In this document: positions 10,717 to 20,278 of the stretch, piece after piece
Position numbering within the stretch: the first letter of the stretch is position 1
How the letters are laid out: each line of letters begins with the position of its first letter
DNA from: Nostoc sp. UHCC 0302
GTDB lineage: Bacteria; Cyanobacteriota; Cyanobacteriia; Cyanobacteriales; Nostocaceae
Direction of reading: 5' to 3'
DNA length: 64,000 nucleotides
Assembly (NCBI RefSeq): GCF_038096175.1
Contig: NZ_CP151099.1
Location: forward strand, 7,542,001 to 7,606,000
Position numbers and translations under genes: made by a program
The notes under the pieces: generated by a model
Seen by the model: the letters and a program-made list of their open reading frames with translations, nothing else
Database searches by the model: none
What the model was told of the DNA's origin: nothing

Positions 10717-10998
10717 TTAATTATGTTGCAAAAACTCAACTTTGGGTAATAAAGGATCAGTTACAAGGCCTATACCATCAAAACCCCAACGTTTCAGTAA
10801 GTTTCCAACTTGTGTTCTAGGAATAGATTCTACAGCAAAGTGGTTTGCCACTTCTGCTGCGTGAGCGTTGAGATAGCTCAAAGCATCAAAGTTTTCGTTA
10901 AACAACAACAGATAGCCCGATGCTTCGGCATTGGGACGAGCTATCAGATACCGACCATCGGTTTTTGAACGCAGTAGATAATAAACTTCGGACAGCAT
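10717..10998 (-). CDS. Small hypothetical protein
   Basis: 93 residues from the ATG at 10998 (MLSEVYYLLRSKTDGRYLIA). An upstream-extended frame to 11097 would run through a simple GAGTGGGG-type repeat and is rejected. The sequence is soluble alpha/beta-like with no named domain: a Tyr/Arg-rich start, then FNENFDALSYLNAHAAEVANHF and RWGFDGIGLVTDPLLPKVEF. It lies between Uma2 and the permease on the permease strand and has no assignable function. Confidence 0.65.
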   Translation of the reverse strand: MLSEVYYLLRSKTDGRYLIARPNAEASGYLLLFNENFDALSYLNAHAAEVANHFAVESIPRTQVGNLLKRWGFDGIGLVTDPLLPKVEFLQHN

Positions 10999-11000
10999 GG

Positions 11001-11055
11001 AGAGAGAAGGGAGTGGGGGAGTGAGGGAGTGGGGGAGTGAGGGAGTGGGAAAAAT
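11001..11055. repeat. Simple GAGTG(A/G)GG tandem repeat
   Basis: Degenerate repeats of GGGAGTGGGGGAGTGA in the gap just upstream of the small gene that begins at 10998. This is typical of short tandem repeats in Nostoc intergenic DNA. Confidence 0.75.
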
Positions 11056-11100
11056 AACTAAATATGCAATGCCCAATGCCCTATGCTCCATGCCCAATAA

Positions 11101-12147
11101 CTAATTCAAATTTTCTAAGCGAATACGTGGGTCGGCAGCTTTCAACATTAAGTCAGCGATTAAATTGCCGACAATTAACAATACTGCGCCCATTACTAAG
11201 CTTGCCATTAACAAATATAAATCTTGAGCTTGTAAAGCCTGTAAAGTCAACCTACCTAAACCGGGCCAGTTGAAGAAAAATTCGGCAATGAATGCACCGT
11301 TGAGTAAACCGGCTAATTCAAAACCTAATAAGGTAATTAAAGGATTTATGGCGTTGCGGAGAGCATGAACATAAATTACACGGTTTTCTGGTAATCCTTT
11401 GGCACGAGCCGTTTGGATATAATCTTGACGCAGAACATCCAATAATTCGCCGCGAGTAATACGTTGTAAACCAGCAAAGCTGGTAATTGAAAGCGCAATC
11501 GTCGGTAAAATCATGTGCCAGCCGATATCTAGTAATCTGCCAAACCACGACAGTTCCGAGTGATTAATGCTAGTCATGCTACCCACTGGGAACAGAGGGG
11601 AAGTGATTTGAGCAAAGACCAGCAATGCCAGGGCAGTGATAAAACTGGGAAAACCTTGTCCAGCGTAGCTTATCACTTGTAGAATTCGGTCAGTTAGCTT
11701 ATTTTGCTGAACTGCGGCAACAATACCTAAAGGGATAGCGATCGCCCATGTCACAATTAAAGAAGCGATCGCCAATAGCAAAGTTGCTGGTACACGCTCC
11801 CACAACAGCGACGCCACTGAGCGTTGATAAACAAAACTTGTGCCAAAATCTCCTTTTGTGAGAATTCGCCATAGCCATAATCCAAATTGCTCCGGCCAAG
11901 ACTTATCAAGACCAAACTGTCGCTTAATCTCCTCAATTCTTTCTGGAGATATCTTTGGGTTTTGCCGTAGCGTGTCTACATAATCCCCTGGAGCAAGTTG
12001 AATAATGAAAAACGACAACGCTGACGCCAACAACAAAGTTAGCAGCGCCTGCAATACCCGTTTCACTACATAAATAAAAGTCTCGTTCGTGACTAGCTTA
12101 GTTAGCCAATCTCGTCCTGTCTCCAAAGAAATTCTTGTAGATGTCAT
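11101..12147 (-). CDS. DppB/OppB-type ABC transporter permease
   Basis: 348 residues, an inner-membrane permease of the oligopeptide/nickel family (BPD_transp_1). One N-terminal membrane helix (about residues 27-50, VLQALLTLLLASALSFFIIQ) is followed by LAPGDYVDTL, the family hallmark after helix 1. About five more helices follow. The ATPase-contacting EAA-like loop is YIQTARAKGLPENRVIYVHA. The second permease, ATPase and binding protein are not in this window, so the substrate cannot be assigned. The start codon is the ATG at 12147. Confidence 0.9.
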   Translation of the reverse strand: MTSTRISLETGRDWLTKLVTNETFIYVVKRVLQALLTLLLASALSFFIIQLAPGDYVDTLRQNPKISPERIEEIKRQFGLDKSWPEQFGLWLWRILTKGDFGTSFVYQRSVASLLWERVPATLLLAIASLIVTWAIAIPLGIVAAVQQNKLTDRILQVISYAGQGFPSFITALALLVFAQITSPLFPVGSMTSINHSELSWFGRLLDIGWHMILPTIALSITSFAGLQRITRGELLDVLRQDYIQTARAKGLPENRVIYVHALRNAINPLITLLGFELAGLLNGAFIAEFFFNWPGLGRLTLQALQAQDLYLLMASLVMGAVLLIVGNLIADLMLKAADPRIRLENLN

Positions 12148-12149
12148 TT

Positions 12150-12235
12150 ATCCTTTGTCCTTTGCCCTTTGTCTTTTGTCACTTGTCCTTTGCCTAATGA
12201 CTAATGACTAATGACCAATGACTAATGACTAATAT
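12150..12235. repeat. Short tandem repeats (TTTGTC and TAATGAC heptamers)
   Basis: Runs of CCTTTGTC-like units, then ACTAATGAC/ACCAATGAC units, fill the gap between the permease and apt. They reach the last codons of apt. Confidence 0.8.
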
Positions 12236-12747
12236 TCAAGTAGGGAGATAATCGGCACATCTGGGAGATGTTTACGCCCTTGCAAATCCCGTAGCTCGAT
12301 AATAAACCCAAATCCCACTAGTTCGCAGCCAATATTCTGCACTAACTCCGCTGTTGCTTTTGCAGTTCCACCTGTGGCAATCAAATCGTCCACAATCAAA
12401 ACTCGGCTAGTTAGTTGCAAAGCATCTTGATGTACTTCCAGACAGTCTGTACCATACTCTAGTTCATATTCAACTGAGTAAACGGCTGCTGGTAATTTAC
12501 CTTTCTTACGAACGGGGATAAAACCAGCTCCTAATTTGTAAGCTAGAGGTGAGCCGATTATGAACCCCCGCGACTCTATGCCGATGACATAATCTACCTT
12601 CAACCCACTATCAGTGCATTTTTGTGTTAAAAAGTCAATAGTGTAGCGCAGTCCGTTCGGATCGCGCAGCAGTGTAGTAATATCTCGAAATAAAATTCCA
12701 GATTTGGGAAAATCAGGGATATCACGAATTAGAGACTTCAAATCCAT
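12229..12747 (-). CDS. apt: Adenine phosphoribosyltransferase
   Basis: 172 residues, the normal length. It salvages adenine to AMP with PRPP in the cytoplasm. The N-terminus [20 protein letters not shown] contains the family's DFPKxGI signature. The PRPP loop is [16 protein letters not shown]. The region [18 protein letters not shown] contains the flexible catalytic segment, and VRKKGKLP follows. The permease gene lies downstream on the same strand, about 80 bp away across short repeats. Confidence 0.95.
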   Translation of the reverse strand: MDLKSLIRDIPDFPKSGILFRDITTLLRDPNGLRYTIDFLTQKCTDSGLKVDYVIGIESRGFIIGSPLAYKLGAGFIPVRKKGKLPAAVYSVEYELEYGTDCLEVHQDALQLTSRVLIVDDLIATGGTAKATAELVQNIGCELVGFGFIIELRDLQGRKHLPDVPIISLLEY

Positions 12748-13328
12748 AAAACAGGTATTGGGGATTGGGCATGGGGCATTGGGGATTGGGGATTAGGGAT
12801 TGGGTACTGGGCATTACCCTCGTTCTCTTGTCTCCTTGTCCCCAGTCGCCAGTCTCTAGCCCCAATTCCAGATACCTGAAAAATCGTACACTATAATGTC
12901 ATACGCTGGCTGTGATTCGTTCAGCCGAAACAGTCTCTCTGCCAAGAAACGAATGACAGAAATTAAAGCTGTACGTAGGTTATTCTGGATAACCAAGGAA
13001 AAATACAGCGGCAATTTATGGATTAAAATCCTTAACACCCAGTTTGAAAGACGACTCACAGGTGCGAATTTCTGACTGGCTTGGGCAGATTGAAGCTGAT
13101 TTTCGCCATTTGTTGACGATAATTAGAATCTAAACCAAGCTAGGAAAGGTACTGTGCTAACAAAAGAGGTGATGAACTGATGCTTTAAAACTTTAATTTC
13201 AGTATAAGGAAATCTTTGAGTATAAAGAGTAAGTAATGTACATAATCAGGTAGTAATGTTCTTGTCTGGCTACCTATCTTAAATTTGTTTTACCTAGTCT
13301 GTGAGAACCGCAAAAGGTATTTTATAGA
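12748..13328. other. Intergenic region with a GGGGATTGGGCATT-type repeat
   Basis: About 580 bp. Positions 12755-12815 are degenerate 7-bp units (GGGGATT/GGGCATT). A TATAAT at about 12891 followed by a small GGCTG...CAGCC hairpin could be a start of transcription toward the DUF3038 gene, but no good -35 box accompanies it. No supported gene. Confidence 0.45.
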
Positions 13329-13955
13329 ATGAATGTTTCCGCAAGTTTAACGCCGTTCGACAGCCCTTCCCCCCAGTCGCTGCCAACAATTCTGGAAACT
13401 TTACCAGATCCAGCGATCGCGGGACAAGGATGTCCTCGGCGAACCAAATTGCAAATTGACCTGATTTTACTGGCAATTGAAGCTTTAGAACTTGGTGGTT
13501 CTGAAGCCATCCTCAGTTTTGCTCAAGAGTTGGATCTTAAAAGCATTATTAAAGACAGGGTGAATTTATGGCGGATGCGTAGCTCTAACCCTCTGCGACG
13601 AGCGCACATCCGCCGTCCTTTAACGATTATTGAAGCTAAAGCTTTGGTGGTAATTGCTTGCTATATAGCGCGGCGTTTAACTGTCGTCATTCGCCAGCTA
13701 CTAATGATATATCAACAACTAGATGAAAAACAGATTCCACTAGAACAGAACTTACGGCTATCTAATTACCTGGAACGGTTTAGAGCGCATTTTAAAAGCC
13801 GGATGAATGCTAGGCGTTCTGGTGTACTGGCATTAACTTCTGATGCAAAATTAGATGAACTGGCTATAAATTTATTGGGACAATTATTATTCTGTACCGG
13901 TACAGCTGGAATGCAGCGGTTCTGGATTAGTCTATTTGACGGGGAAGTAGAATGA
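13329..13955 (+). CDS. DUF3038-type cyanobacterial protein
   Basis: 208 residues. It resembles the cyanobacteria-restricted DUF3038 family: LQIDLILLAIEALELGGSEA, the basic segment RVNLWRMRSSNPLRRAHIRR, and a helical C-terminal half. No membrane segment or catalytic motif is evident. It overlaps the next gene by 4 bp (ATGA), implying translational coupling. This pairing with DUF4335 is itself the best support for the family call, which I make from memory. Confidence 0.8.
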   Translation: MNVSASLTPFDSPSPQSLPTILETLPDPAIAGQGCPRRTKLQIDLILLAIEALELGGSEAILSFAQELDLKSIIKDRVNLWRMRSSNPLRRAHIRRPLTIIEAKALVVIACYIARRLTVVIRQLLMIYQQLDEKQIPLEQNLRLSNYLERFRAHFKSRMNARRSGVLALTSDAKLDELAINLLGQLLFCTGTAGMQRFWISLFDGEVE

Positions 13956-15394
13956 ACATCCAACGTAAGTACAGTCTGCCTAATTGTACGCTGCTCTTAG
14001 AAGGATTAAGTGATGTTTCTAGGGCTGCCCACTTTCAAGAACTGCGCCCGGAACTGTCAATATTGGTAAATGCCGAATGCTATTTATCTGGTTATAATCA
14101 ACCCTTGACGGGTGGACGGGAATTTTTTGAAAGTTTGGTAAGAGCAGTTAGTGCTTATGCCCAAGAATTTCTGAGTAGTGTACCAAATCCACAAGCGCAT
14201 AATCAAGAATCGGAGCTAGTGGAGTTTCAGAAAATTGGCAGTGATCAACACAGGTTAATTGTGCATTCAGAGAGTGCGCCAGAGGGTTTTGAATCTAACC
14301 CTACTAACTATTCTCAACGACCGCCTATTCAAATAGATTTGAATACAGTACAACTGTTTGATTTAGTCGAAGCCGTAGATCAGTTTTTTGCAGATAGCCA
14401 AACTTTACCAGAGTTGTCATTAGAACTACAACCAGTTACCAGACGTTATGGTGGTGCTAGTCCAGCCTTTATTAGGCAAGCAGTACCTGCCGCTGTGGGT
14501 GTGTCAAGTTTAGCAGTGGCTGCGATCGCCTTTAACATGATTCCACCGCCGCAAGTGCGTCCACCACAGTCTCAGCCAGATGACAAAACTAGCTCGATAA
14601 CGCCTAACATTACACCTTCAGCTTCAGCTGCAACAACGCCTCTAACTGCTGCTGCGGCAACACCTATAGCTGCGGCAAATCCGACATCAACGCCCCCAGT
14701 TAAAAATTTAGAATCACTGTTAACCACAGTTCCCGAAATTACTGACGCATCCCAGTTGCGGGCATTGAATCGCCAAGTGTATAACCAAATTCATCCAGCT
14801 TGGACTAATCGCTTAGGATTAAAACAGGAATTAATCTATCGTCTAGGTGTAGCTGCGGATGGAGCGATCGTTGGTTATAAAGCTGTGAACAAAGAGGCTA
14901 ATGAAGGAATTGGGCAAACTCCTTTACCTAACCTTTTATATAATCCTGCTAATCGCGCTCCTATTTCCAATGAACCGATTGCTCAGTTTCGAGTAGTCTT
15001 TACTCCAGAAGGTGTACTACAAGTTAGCCCTTGGCGGGGATATTTGAGAACGCCAGAGGTGATAGGAACAAAAATTAGTGACGCCAATATAGTCAAAGGT
15101 TTAAATCAAAAACTTTATAATACAGTTCGCCGAAATTGGGGTGGTAAACCCACATTTAAGCGAGATTTAAAGTATCGGGTAGCTGTCAACAAAGACGGTG
15201 TAATTGCTGACTATGAGCCGCTTAACCAAGTAGCTTTTGACTATTTTCGGGAAACACCCCTACCGAAGATGTTCCAATCCATTTACGGTTCCAATGTAGC
15301 TGCTCCCAACAATCAGGAACCTCTTGCTCACTTCCAAGTAGTATTTAAGCCCAGCGGCACACTAGAAGTGACACCATGGCGGGGTTATCAGTAA
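13952..15394 (+). CDS. DUF4335-type membrane-anchored protein with duplicated C-terminal module
   Basis: 480 residues. An N-terminal domain spans about 1-165. One membrane helix lies at about 176-197 (AVPAAVGVSSLAVAAIAFNM). A Pro/Thr/Ala-rich linker (about 200-250) leads to two tandem copies of a module of about 110 residues, each ending in a matching segment: FRVVFTPEGVLQVSPWRGY and FQVVFKPSGTLEVTPWRGY. The second copy closes the protein. The upstream DUF3038 gene overlaps it by 4 bp. Topology suggests a cytoplasmic N-terminus and an exported C-terminus. Function unknown. Confidence 0.82.
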   Translation: MNIQRKYSLPNCTLLLEGLSDVSRAAHFQELRPELSILVNAECYLSGYNQPLTGGREFFESLVRAVSAYAQEFLSSVPNPQAHNQESELVEFQKIGSDQHRLIVHSESAPEGFESNPTNYSQRPPIQIDLNTVQLFDLVEAVDQFFADSQTLPELSLELQPVTRRYGGASPAFIRQAVPAAVGVSSLAVAAIAFNMIPPPQVRPPQSQPDDKTSSITPNITPSASAATTPLTAAAATPIAAANPTSTPPVKNLESLLTTVPEITDASQLRALNRQVYNQIHPAWTNRLGLKQELIYRLGVAADGAIVGYKAVNKEANEGIGQTPLPNLLYNPANRAPISNEPIAQFRVVFTPEGVLQVSPWRGYLRTPEVIGTKISDANIVKGLNQKLYNTVRRNWGGKPTFKRDLKYRVAVNKDGVIADYEPLNQVAFDYFRETPLPKMFQSIYGSNVAAPNNQEPLAHFQVVFKPSGTLEVTPWRGYQ

Positions 15395-15451
15395 TAATTG
15401 ATAATTCGTAATTCGTAATTATGATTGGAAATTACGAATTACGATGCAAAT

Positions 15452-17725
15452 TTACCTTGTAATTCTCCCCATATAATTGCCCCATAACTGGGCTGCTTGA
15501 GCGCTACTACCAGATGTAGGGGAATTATTATCGTTTCCAAGCCAAACACCAGTCACGAGTCGCCGACTGGGGATAAAGCCAATAAACCATAAGTCAACGT
15601 TATTATTAGTTGTGCCGGTTTTCCCAGCCTCGCCTAACCCAATGGCAGCGCTGCGACCCGTACCCCTTGTGACTACACCACGCATCAAACTAGTCATCTC
15701 ATCAGCTACATCATTTGATAAAACTCGTTTGTTTGCAGCTGGGTTTTGGTCAAAGGAGTAGATTACACGGCAGGTATTGACATCTTTGCGATCCTTACAA
15801 TCACCGCTATCTAGAATTCGGCTAATTGCATGGGGAGGATTCGACACACCGCGATTGCCGATCGCCCCAAAAGCACCAGTCATTTCTAAAACATTTACCA
15901 CACTTTGACCCAGTACTAAGCCAGGAACTGGATCGAGGGATGATTTTATCCCCAAACGCTGTGCCATAGACACTACTTTATCTAACCCGATTTCTCTAGC
16001 AACTCGCAAAGCGATCGGATTTTCTGAAAGAGCCAGCCCAGTGGCAATATCAAAACTACCATCTGCACCAGCACGACAAGGTTTATAAGTAAAACCTTGC
16101 CAAGTTAGGGGAGCGCAAGAATAACTTTTTGACGCTGGAATTCCCTGCCCAATAGCGGCGGTATAGGCAAAAATTTTGAAAGTGGAACCTGGTTGTCTTT
16201 GAGCTTGTACAGCACGATTGAACTGACTTTTTTTGTAATCAGTCCCGCCTACCATTGCGAGGATGCTACCAGTACTAGAGTCAAGAGTGACCACTGCTCC
16301 TTGAGAAAAACGAAAAGTTGAGCCAGCATTGTTTACGGAATTACGCAAGGCTGCTTCCGCTTGGCTCTGTATTGCTGGATCGAGCTTGGTCTCTATGATA
16401 TAGTTGCCTTCTTTTGCAGCTCCTTCCCCTAAAATTGATTCGAGTTCTTGAAATACGTAACTATAAAAATAAGGAGCGATCGTTTTGGCTTGCTGTTCGC
16501 AGACTTTAGGGCTAACTTGAACGGTGGAGCGTCTAGCGCGATTTGCATCCTCTGGTTTAATTTTGCCTGCCTCCAACATCCTTTTAAGCACGCGATTGCG
16601 GTATTCAGCGGCTTCTAGCTTATTTGGCCCATCCCCACAAAAATCGAAGGCATTAGGGGCAGGTAAAATTCCCACTAAGGTTGCTGCTTCGGAGAGCGTT
16701 AATTCTTTAGCCGACTTCTCAAAGTAATACCGCGCGGCATCCTCGAAACCAGAGGTATCTCCACCCAAAAAAACCCGATTTAAATAGGTCAGCAAAATTT
16801 CATCTTTGCTGTAAAACGTCTCTAGCTTTAATGAGACAATTGCCTCTCGCAATTTGCGCCCCAAGGAGTCTTGCCTACCTACATAGTCACGGAACAAACT
16901 GCGGGCAACTTGCTGAGTCACTGTGCTAGCCCCTTGCTGCACATCTCCGCTGCGGCTATTTATCAATACGGCTCGTAAAATTCCCAGTGGGTCAACCCCA
17001 AAATGCCAGTAGTAACGGCTATCCTCAGAGGCTACGACGGCAGCAGGTAAATAGGGGCCGAAGTCCTCTAAGCGCTTCATATCTACATGAGAAGTCGTGC
17101 GAGGCGCTCGCAGGGGAGTACTTCCATCACGGGCATAAACTACCACTGGGGCGCGAGTCGCTGTTGGTAGAGGCCTGACTCTAAATTTTAGCCATTCGAC
17201 ACCAATAACTAGAGCCAATAGAGCGCTAACACCACCGACACCATAAACTGCCCAAGTTGCTCCTTTGACATACCAAGCAGGAGGATCAACGTATTGCAGT
17301 CGTACAGAAGCAGCAAGTTCTGGCGGCCCCAAAGTGAGGATGTCACCGTGACGCAGTTCTAAGGAACTGACTCGGCGCTTACCACGATAGATACCATTGG
17401 TGGAGTTTTCGTCTTTGATGACAAAGACAGGTGTACGTTGAGTAGAATCTCGCGACAGTGACAGATGAATTTGGCTGACAACTGGGTTACGAATGACAAT
17501 ATCACTGGATTTAGAACTACGACCTAGAATATAGCGATCGCCTAATAGTGGATATATCTCCGCTTTATCTGCTCCCGCATCCTGCACCCAGAGTTCTGGT
17601 ACTTTAGCATTAGGCTTAAGCGCCAATTTGGAAAAATCGACCCTAGCTTGAATAGTATGTACTGCTTGAGTCAGTTGACCAAGTAAAGTTTGTGGCTTTT
17701 GAGGTGGTTGGCGGGGGGAACTCAT
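15452..17725 (-). CDS. FHA-domain class A penicillin-binding protein (PBP1A-like)
   Basis: 757 residues. A bifunctional peptidoglycan synthase fused to an N-terminal FHA domain, which recognises phosphothreonine (about residues 65-130: YILGRSSKSSDIVIRN, VVSQIHLSLSRD, DENSTNGIYRG). One membrane helix lies at about 155-175. The GT51 transglycosylase carries VVASEDSRYYWHFGVDP (catalytic Glu) and GASTVTQQVARSLFRDY. The transpeptidase has SxxK in QPGSTFKIFAYTAA, an SEN motif, and the KTG box in AGKTGTTNNNVD. The FHA fusion implies control of wall synthesis by Ser/Thr kinases. It converges on the DUF4335 gene; the gap holds ATTCGTAATT repeats. Confidence 0.93.
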   Translation of the reverse strand: MSSPRQPPQKPQTLLGQLTQAVHTIQARVDFSKLALKPNAKVPELWVQDAGADKAEIYPLLGDRYILGRSSKSSDIVIRNPVVSQIHLSLSRDSTQRTPVFVIKDENSTNGIYRGKRRVSSLELRHGDILTLGPPELAASVRLQYVDPPAWYVKGATWAVYGVGGVSALLALVIGVEWLKFRVRPLPTATRAPVVVYARDGSTPLRAPRTTSHVDMKRLEDFGPYLPAAVVASEDSRYYWHFGVDPLGILRAVLINSRSGDVQQGASTVTQQVARSLFRDYVGRQDSLGRKLREAIVSLKLETFYSKDEILLTYLNRVFLGGDTSGFEDAARYYFEKSAKELTLSEAATLVGILPAPNAFDFCGDGPNKLEAAEYRNRVLKRMLEAGKIKPEDANRARRSTVQVSPKVCEQQAKTIAPYFYSYVFQELESILGEGAAKEGNYIIETKLDPAIQSQAEAALRNSVNNAGSTFRFSQGAVVTLDSSTGSILAMVGGTDYKKSQFNRAVQAQRQPGSTFKIFAYTAAIGQGIPASKSYSCAPLTWQGFTYKPCRAGADGSFDIATGLALSENPIALRVAREIGLDKVVSMAQRLGIKSSLDPVPGLVLGQSVVNVLEMTGAFGAIGNRGVSNPPHAISRILDSGDCKDRKDVNTCRVIYSFDQNPAANKRVLSNDVADEMTSLMRGVVTRGTGRSAAIGLGEAGKTGTTNNNVDLWFIGFIPSRRLVTGVWLGNDNNSPTSGSSAQAAQLWGNYMGRITR

Positions 17726-18152
17726 CGGCTGTCTACATCACACTTGTTAGTGAATAGTGGGCGAATTGCACTTTTTGAATGCAGGTATTTCACCATTTTA
17801 CTCATAAGCTAAAGAAGAAATTTAATATAAGGCTCTTTGAATATCTTTTATACCAATGCTTTAAGTAAAATTGCACTTATTTAAGTTTTATTTATTACTC
17901 ATTTCGGAAATATTAATTTTTAGATATTTCTAAAATGCCTATTTTATGAACAATTACTGGTTGAAGACGAGAAACTGCATTTTTTAAGGTATATAAGAAT
18001 ACATCTTAATAAAACATAAAGGATTTAATTTTTACTGCTTTAATATATCCACATATTCTGTAATAAACTTAAACATCTACTTTTAGGAAGATTTTATAAA
18101 TTTTATTATTTGGTTTAATAGGCCGAGTGTTCCGTTGAGGTTAATTTCAAGA
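17726..18152. other. Intergenic region, strongly AT-rich
   Basis: About 430 bp between divergent genes. It must carry both promoters. I see no small gene or clear hairpin. Confidence 0.5.
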
Positions 18153-18929
18153 ATGATGGGAAAATCTCTGACCCTGATTGGTGCAGCTCTAACTTTGGCA
18201 TTCACCACTAATATTGCTGTTGCTCAATCCAGTAAATCCCCAATAGCACAATCCAGCAGCAACTCCACCAGTTCACCAACGGAAATTAAGTTGTCGCCAG
18301 AAGGTTTCAAAATTTTATGCGAGAAATCCCCGCTTAATTCCCGTTGCCCTGGCGGTACAGCAGTTACACCCACTACCCCTGGTAGCACTACAGCACCAGA
18401 AACCGCACCATCTGAGAGCAACACCACCCCCAGCAACATTACTCCAGCACCAGGCGCTCCGACATCACCTGAGCCTGGCAGCCCCAGCAACACTACTCCA
18501 GCACCAGGCGCTCCGACATCGCCTGAGCCTGGCAGCCCCAGCAACATCACTCCAGCACCAGAGACTCCGACATCACCTGAGCCTGGTAGCCCAAGCAACA
18601 TCACTCCAGCACCAGGCGCTCCAACCTCACCTGAGCCTGGCAGCCCCAGCAACATCACTCCAGCACCAGGCGCTCCGGCATCGCCTGAGCCTGGCAGCCC
18701 CAGCAACATTACTCCAGCACCAGAGACTCCGACATCACCTGAGCCTGGCAGCCCCAGCAACATTACTCCAGCACCAGGCGCTCCGACATCACCTGAGCCT
18801 GGCAGCCCCAGCAACATTACTCCAGCACCAGGCGCTCCGACATCGCCTGAATCTGGTACTCCTGGCAGCAGTTCTCCAAGTTCAGTTCCAGGCTCTGGTT
18901 CCCCAACAACTCCTGGTACGAGCAATTAA
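18153..18929 (+). CDS. Secreted Pro/Ser/Thr-rich repeat protein
   Basis: About 258 residues from the first of two adjacent ATGs (18153, 18156). A signal peptide is clear (KSLTLIGAALTLAFTTNIAVA, cleavage near AVA-QS). A short domain follows with two Cys residues (GFKILCEKSPLNSRCPGG), a spacing seen in small cyanobacterial secreted proteins. Eight 18-residue repeats (SNITPAPGAPTSPEPGSP) and a Pro/Ser tail make up the rest. The protein is probably an extended wall or envelope spacer, but the function is unknown. Confidence 0.8.
   Translation: MMGKSLTLIGAALTLAFTTNIAVAQSSKSPIAQSSSNSTSSPTEIKLSPEGFKILCEKSPLNSRCPGGTAVTPTTPGSTTAPETAPSESNTTPSNITPAPGAPTSPEPGSPSNTTPAPGAPTSPEPGSPSNITPAPETPTSPEPGSPSNITPAPGAPTSPEPGSPSNITPAPGAPASPEPGSPSNITPAPETPTSPEPGSPSNITPAPGAPTSPEPGSPSNITPAPGAPTSPESGTPGSSSPSSVPGSGSPTTPGTSN
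18432..18863 (+). repeat. Eight 54-bp tandem repeats inside the Pro-rich gene
   Basis: Unit SNITPAPGAPTSPEPGSP. Units 3 and 6 share the variant ETPTS in place of GAPTS, giving a higher-order period of three units (162 bp). This points to expansion by unequal exchange. Confidence 0.9.
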
Positions 18930-19601
18930 AAACTGAGGCGTAATTTATTTAATGCCAACTTGGTGTTTATAATAATCGGTGCATCTAAAATCTAGTACTA
19001 TTTGTACTAGTTGGTGTGCAATAAAAATCACTCAAACCAATAAGTCAAGTCTTCACACTTAGAAGTAAGTGAGTGGAAATTGACTAAATCAAAAGCCTGG
19101 GGTTAATAACCCTAGGCTTTGTTGTCTTAAGATAAGGTGATGCTAAATTTGTAATTATTCATTAATAGTGGCAGCAAAAACCTTACTCCTTAATACAGAA
19201 GCTTTCCACTACCTTTTTACTAAATACCTGACCAGCAGAATTCAGAATGCAGAAGGCAAGAAGGCTTTATACCTGACTTTGAGACCTATGTTGTATACTT
19301 CATCAACTTGAAATCTGCTGTAAATACATAAGTAGGGGCGTACATCTGCTAAATCATAACTTTGGATCTCTTGTGGTGTGGGTTACAGTGAAGCCTAACT
19401 TACCATCATCAAACACTAAAGGTTAATAAGACTGTATTTTTATTTAACTGTATTTTTATACAATTAAATTAAGAAAAAAAGCTAACAGAGAAAAGATAAG
19501 AAGTAACACTAAGAAAAAATTTTACTATTACTTATTATCTTTTCTCTAATTGTCCTATCCTTACTGGGGCTAACTTTAAGTTTATCTTAAACGTATTACA
19601 G
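18930..19601. other. Intergenic region with a terminator-like hairpin
   Basis: About 670 bp between convergent genes. AAAGCCTGGGG / CCCTAGGCTTT at about 19092-19120 makes a stem followed by GTTGTCTT, a weak terminator candidate for the Pro-rich gene. An AT-rich stretch at 19440-19560 holds no supported gene. Confidence 0.5.
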
Positions 19602-20072
19602 TTATCGCTGATTAGATGTTGGTGTTTTTTGCAAGGAAGCAATTAACAAGCAAATTATACCTATACTAATAAATGAATCTGCCACATTAAATACAGCAAA
19701 GTTAATTAGACGGAAATCGAGAAAATCAACGACGTAGCCTAAGGCAAAGCGATCAATACCATTGCCCATAGCTCCACCTAAAATTAAGCCATAGCCTAGC
19801 TGATCCCAACGATTTAACACTGGGCCCAACAACGCCAGCGTTATCAATACTAAACTTACTCCTAGAGATAACCAACGTAACCACTCTACTTTGCCACTTA
19901 ACAGACTAAAAGCTGCACCAGTGTTAGTAACATAAGTCAGATGAAATATTTTTGGCAAGAGTGGTAGTGTTTGGCCCAAACTGAACGTTTGTACCACCCA
20001 GTATTTTGTTAGTTGGTCTAAGAAAAAAGCTATGAAGGCAGCAAGCCAGAAAAGGTGATTTTTTAAAGGCAT
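19602..20072 (-). CDS. lspA: Lipoprotein signal peptidase (SPase II)
   Basis: 156 residues with four membrane helices. Cleaves the signal peptide of prolipoproteins after lipidation (for example PstS in this window). Conserved boxes are FFLDQLTKYWV, VTNTGAAFSLL, the first catalytic Asp in GNGIDRFALGYVVDFLDF, and the second in FNVADSFISIG. The biotin-transporter gene bioY lies upstream on the same strand, about 200 bp away across a repeat. Confidence 0.95.
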   Translation of the reverse strand: MPLKNHLFWLAAFIAFFLDQLTKYWVVQTFSLGQTLPLLPKIFHLTYVTNTGAAFSLLSGKVEWLRWLSLGVSLVLITLALLGPVLNRWDQLGYGLILGGAMGNGIDRFALGYVVDFLDFRLINFAVFNVADSFISIGIICLLIASLQKTPTSNQR

Positions 20073-20098
20073 GGCGAATTAGTCATTGGTTATTGGTC

Positions 20099-20140
20099 AC
20101 TTGTACTGAGTGTTGGCGTAGCGTCTCGCAGAGAAGTCGA
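20099..20140. repeat. Partial copy of the palindromic repeat family
   Basis: CTTGTACTGAG followed by TGGCGTAGCGTCTCGCAGAG matches the start of the repeat at 4221 and the inverted end of the one at 61482-61551. Confidence 0.7.
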
Positions 20141-20278
20141 AATATTGATTATTAGCCATTGGTGAACCAGCGCGATAAGGCAGTACAATCCTGTCTGGAG
20201 TCTCACCAAATGGAATATATGGCAAACCCATAAGGGTCATTAGCTTTTGGCAAAGGACAAATGACAATGGAGTAATGA

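Noticed and set aside
18224-18925. 233-codon minus-strand Gly/Val-rich frame
   Set aside because: Antisense shadow of the 54-bp repeats; no start context, while the plus frame has a signal peptide.
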